Shown here: one piece after another, positions 60,986 to 64,000 of the stretch | Layout of the letters: each line of letters begins with the position of its first letter | Numbering within the stretch: the stretch's first letter is position 1 | DNA from: Cyclina sinensis | Lineage: Eukaryota > Mollusca > Bivalvia > Venerida > Veneridae | Assembly (NCBI GenBank): GCA_012932295.1 | Contig: JAAONU010000123.1 | Location: forward strand, 4,960,001 to 5,024,000 | DNA: 64,000 bases | Direction of reading: 5' to 3' | Program-made: the position numbers and the translations under genes | The notes under the pieces: model-generated | Databases searched by the model: none | Told to the model about the DNA's origin: nothing | What the model saw: the letters and a program-made list of their open reading frames with translations, nothing else

Positions 60986-61688
60986 GGTTCTACTAATTAA
61001 AGTAATGGCCATTGTAGGTAGTATGGTGTACCTTAAATTGCTTTAATATTAATAAATTAGTCTTAGTCTGAGGAGTTTAGTTACAGGAGCATTGAGGTGT
61101 AAAGTGTTCATTATAATAAAAGCATTTTGGAGAAAATTAAAATATTCATTTTAAAGAACATTTTCATAAATGTTTCAATTCAGAAGATCAGGAAAACCCA
61201 TTTAAGAAATTCCTTCTTCTTTCTATCTCTTAAAAAACTACAGAGATGGACATAGTCCGAAAGTTTCAAATTATTCAGATAAACAATCACTCTGACTTAT
61301 ATCACAATATTATTTAAACCCATAAAAAACATAAATTTCCATAAATATGGCCCAAGGCTTCATTAATGACTGTGTGATGATTACAAGGTAAGTACTTATT
61401 TCTCAGAGGAGGCTTTTTTACCATTGTTTTACATCTAAAATTGATGTAAGTACAAAATTTCTTTTAAAATTTCAGATACCACAAGTTTTCTTTTGAGATA
61501 TCTGTAACAGCTTGAATTATACTTGCTTTCACAGACAACTGACCTTACGCCAGATTTCATTTGACAGGCCGAACTGACCAATCAGATGGCCGAAATGATA
61601 AGCCTCAATCGGCTTTGTTTCTATCCGCCATTTTGTCAGACAAACATGCATCACTGTATGAACACATATTTAAGTATTTTTTGAGATA
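60986..61688. other. No feature before the THAP remnant
   Basis: AT-rich, with a slightly GC-richer 130-base patch (61550-61640, GATGGCCGAAATGATAAGCC) directly upstream of the THAP frame. This could be the former 5' region of that gene. Confidence 0.4.
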
Positions 61689-61910
61689 ATGGTAAAAAGG
61701 TGTTGTTATGGAACATGCAATACAGACAACAGATACACGGACAGACTCGCCAACAATGTACATTTCCATCCATTTCCAGAACCTAGCAGAAAATTAGAAC
61801 AATGTCTCAGATGGATACGGTTGTGTGGATGACCTCATCATCAATTAAATTTGGATAAACAAAAAAATCAGAAAGGTTTTTGCATTCTGTTGAAAAATTT
61901 GGGCCAATAA
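61689..61910 (+). pseudogene. Decayed THAP zinc-finger reading frame
   Basis: Starting at ATG 61689 the frame reads MVKRCCYGTC, then HFHPFPEPSRK and CLRWIRLCG. This matches the THAP consensus: a first Cys pair, an FPFP-type segment and an invariant Trp. TGA at 61830-61832 interrupts it; a CGA to TGA change at a CpG would explain this. The frame then continues PHHQLNLDK, as expected for the domain, and degrades: the last zinc ligands (C..H before VEKFGP) are found only after a small frame slip near 61875-61885, and TAA ends it at 61908. THAP domains occur in P-element-like transposases and in cellular DNA-binding proteins. No further domain is visible downstream, so the source is unclear. Confidence 0.75.
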
Positions 61911-62619
61911 AGAGAAAACTATGGTAAAGTTAAAACGGAAGTCAGGTAATAAAATTGCCAATCAAATTTCTATTAAAAATTTCAACATTGAAAAAATTCT
62001 TAACTATCAAAGTACATCTAGGTACTTTAAGATTTATTCAAATTATTTTCTTTTCACAAGTGGTTTATCACAATGACAGCTTTAACTAAGTAGTTCTATT
62101 TAATCTTATTTAAGTTGTTTTGAGAAGGTTACAAGAATGCTCTCTGGAAGATTAGTTAAATGTACTTTGGAGAGCGGAAAATAAAAAGAAAATCAGATTT
62201 AAGAGTCAACAGGTAATGGCAAACTTATAAATATCCATATTAATCTTTTGAACCTACAATAGGACAACAAGGAACTATCGTAAATGTCAAATACACACAC
62301 GATGTCAATATCTAGTCCTTTTAGCCATGGACAGGAATATTATGTAATGTACTACCAGTGCATGACAGTATTTTAGGTTAAAAACTTTCATGATTTAACA
62401 AATTTTGGATCAAACTTTAAGCAAGAACAGTAGGACAAGGAGCAACAAGAGCCCCAGGCTTTGGATTGACTAGATCTGTAGGACAGTCTGGCTCTAACTA
62501 TTACACTGATGTTCCAGTACTGAAAATGAAACTAGACCTATCTTTGAATGTGATTATTATCCCAACAATACTGCTTTGTCAGAGGAAAAGGGGAAATACA
62601 TCATACACATCTACATATA
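61911..62619. other. No gene recognised
   Basis: AT-rich; no continuation of the THAP gene was seen. A CAACAAGAGCCCCAGGCTTTG at 62444 resembles a repeat head preceding the 145-bp array, so that array may belong to an element starting there. Confidence 0.4.
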
Positions 62620-63245
62620 TCAATGATCTTTCACACCAAGTTTCAAATCTATAAATCTAGAAATGTGGATGTAGTTCACCTCACAAAATTTTGCTCCGAC
62701 GGGCTGTAAAACCATAGAGCAGGCATTGATGTGCATGAAAAATATTTCACACGCTTCTACACTTATTGGTTAACACGAACACCAAATTTCAAATCAATCG
62801 TCCTAGAAATGTGGATGTAGCTTGCGTTACAAGATTTTGGTAGGACGGGCCATAAAATGCAAAGCAGACCTTGGTGCGCATGAACAAAAAGTCGCAAACA
62901 TCTACACTTATTGGTGAACAAGCACACAAAGTTTCAAACTGACAGTACTAGAAATGTGGATATAGTTCTTTTCACAAGATTTTTCTATAACGAGCTGTAA
63001 AACTGCAGAGTGGGCATTTGCAGGCATGAAAATTAGGTCATGCTTATCTACTCTTATTGGTAAACATGCACACCAAGTTTCAAATAGACGGTCCAGGAAA
63101 TGTGGATGTGGTTTGTGTCACAACATTTTGCTATGACAGGCCATAAAATGCAAAGCAGACCTTGGTGTGTATGAAAAACATGTCACAAACTTCTACACTT
63201 AATACTGGTGAAAAAGTACACAACATTTCAAACTGATTTGATCTG
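62620..63245 (+). repeat. Tandem repeat, four units of 145-146 bp
   Basis: TGTGGATGTAG-type starts at 62664, 62810, 62955 and 63101 give a regular 145-146 bp spacing. Shared internal strings are CTACACTTATTGGT and GGGCCATAAAATGCAAAGC. There is no ORF. Confidence 0.7.
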
Positions 63246-63599
63246 ATTACATGTAACTAGAATGATGGAGAAATCCAATCAGAAATTTAGGTGGGTACCG
63301 GTAAATCTTATTATCAACTAGGGCAAGGTATTACTGTTCAATTAACCTAATTAACAAAGTTCAAAGGTTCAATTATTAACTATATGTCAAATGTATATTG
63401 ATTCAATTAACAACTCCAATATTCAACAAAAATTCACTTCAATTTTATATTTAAAACTCTTAACATCATTGTTTAATGTTACGATTATAGGTTGTCTACG
63501 TATTTGAAAGTCTGTTCAAACTATATATAAAATATTGTATGGTTTTGGTATGGTTTTAGCTGAAGTCTTTTAACAGTTATATTAGGTGGACTGTTTAAA

Positions 63600-63790
63600 T
63601 AACCAAAGTTCCTGCAAAGATCTGCCAGAGTATGACCCCAATCTTCCAGAGGGAACTACCAACTTCCCCACACAAATGCACAGTCAAGGTCAGTCATAGA
63701 GCTCAATCTTTCTGCTTTCCATTAGCAAGATATCTAGTGAAAACAAGTTGGTGGTCCAAACCACTAGACCACAGGGATGGATTAAATTAT
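63600..63790 (-). mobile_element. tRNA-like SINE
   Basis: On the minus strand it begins CCATCCCTGTGGTCTAGTGG and continues GGACCACCAACTTG. The body holds GTGGGGAAGTTGGTAGTTCC. The B box is not clear. Confidence 0.4.
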
Positions 63791-64000
63791 TTTTTACAAA
63801 TATTTAGGCTTACACTCCAAAGTCTTAAACCGTTGGTGATTGGGTAAAATCTTACTTTTAAATTTCTTGGAAGGTAATTTTCTTTTTGTCAAATCATGAA
63901 ATGGATGGTTCATACAACAAAAACAGACTTAAATTCTTGTCTTTGATTTAATGCATAATGTTAGTGACAGACACAATTTGAAACTTGTCACTTGTCGGGA

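Overview
The window is animal nuclear DNA, most likely from a bivalve mollusc and probably a heterodont clam. It has AT-rich, long, spliced introns with GT..AG borders and many tRNA-derived SINEs. It also carries repeat families whose ends ('ACAAGAGGGCC', 'CTCAGGTGAGC', 'TATGTCTCCCCC', 'TATGCCCCCACC') I associate with bivalve genomes. The taxon is an inference from repeat style and has not been tested.

The only large gene is on the minus strand. Fourteen exons between 55968 and 18487 join without a frame break into 958 codons of a TRPV-type cation channel: five recognisable ankyrin units, S1 to S6 with a pore loop, a TRP helix, and a tail of about 400 residues ending in a class I PDZ-ligand motif. 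All introns follow GT..AG and the phases agree at every junction. The 5' end (initiator exon and the linker before the ankyrin repeats) is not recognised; one weak candidate lies at 59540-59590. A second, orphan first exon, also minus strand, lies at 6814-7119, with a CpG-containing, CRE-like sequence upstream. A decayed THAP zinc-finger reading frame lies at 61689-61910 (+).

Layout. 1-7.1 kb: a 53-bp satellite, SINEs and the orphan exon. 7.8-9.75 kb: a 973-bp tandem duplication, each copy carrying a palindromic element. 9.75-12.5 kb: SINEs, a terminal-inverted-repeat element with a tRNA-like core, and hairpins. 12.5-18.5 kb: 3' flank or 3' UTR of the channel gene, mostly featureless. 18.5-56 kb: the TRPV gene. 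Its introns hold most of the repeats, including a three-level nested insertion at 26.15-30.77 kb, a 33-bp and a 27-bp minisatellite, several non-autonomous DNA elements and a degraded pogo-like element. 56-64 kb: presumed 5' flank or intron with SINEs, inverted-repeat elements, two further tandem arrays and the THAP remnant.

The most notable non-coding pattern is that many sequence-unrelated tandem arrays, mostly inside mobile-looking units with conserved ends, have unit lengths of about 145-166 bp. This resembles the 'pearl'/Helitron-like non-autonomous elements of bivalves, which carry central satellite repeats. No intact tRNA, rRNA, CRISPR array or autonomous transposase was seen.
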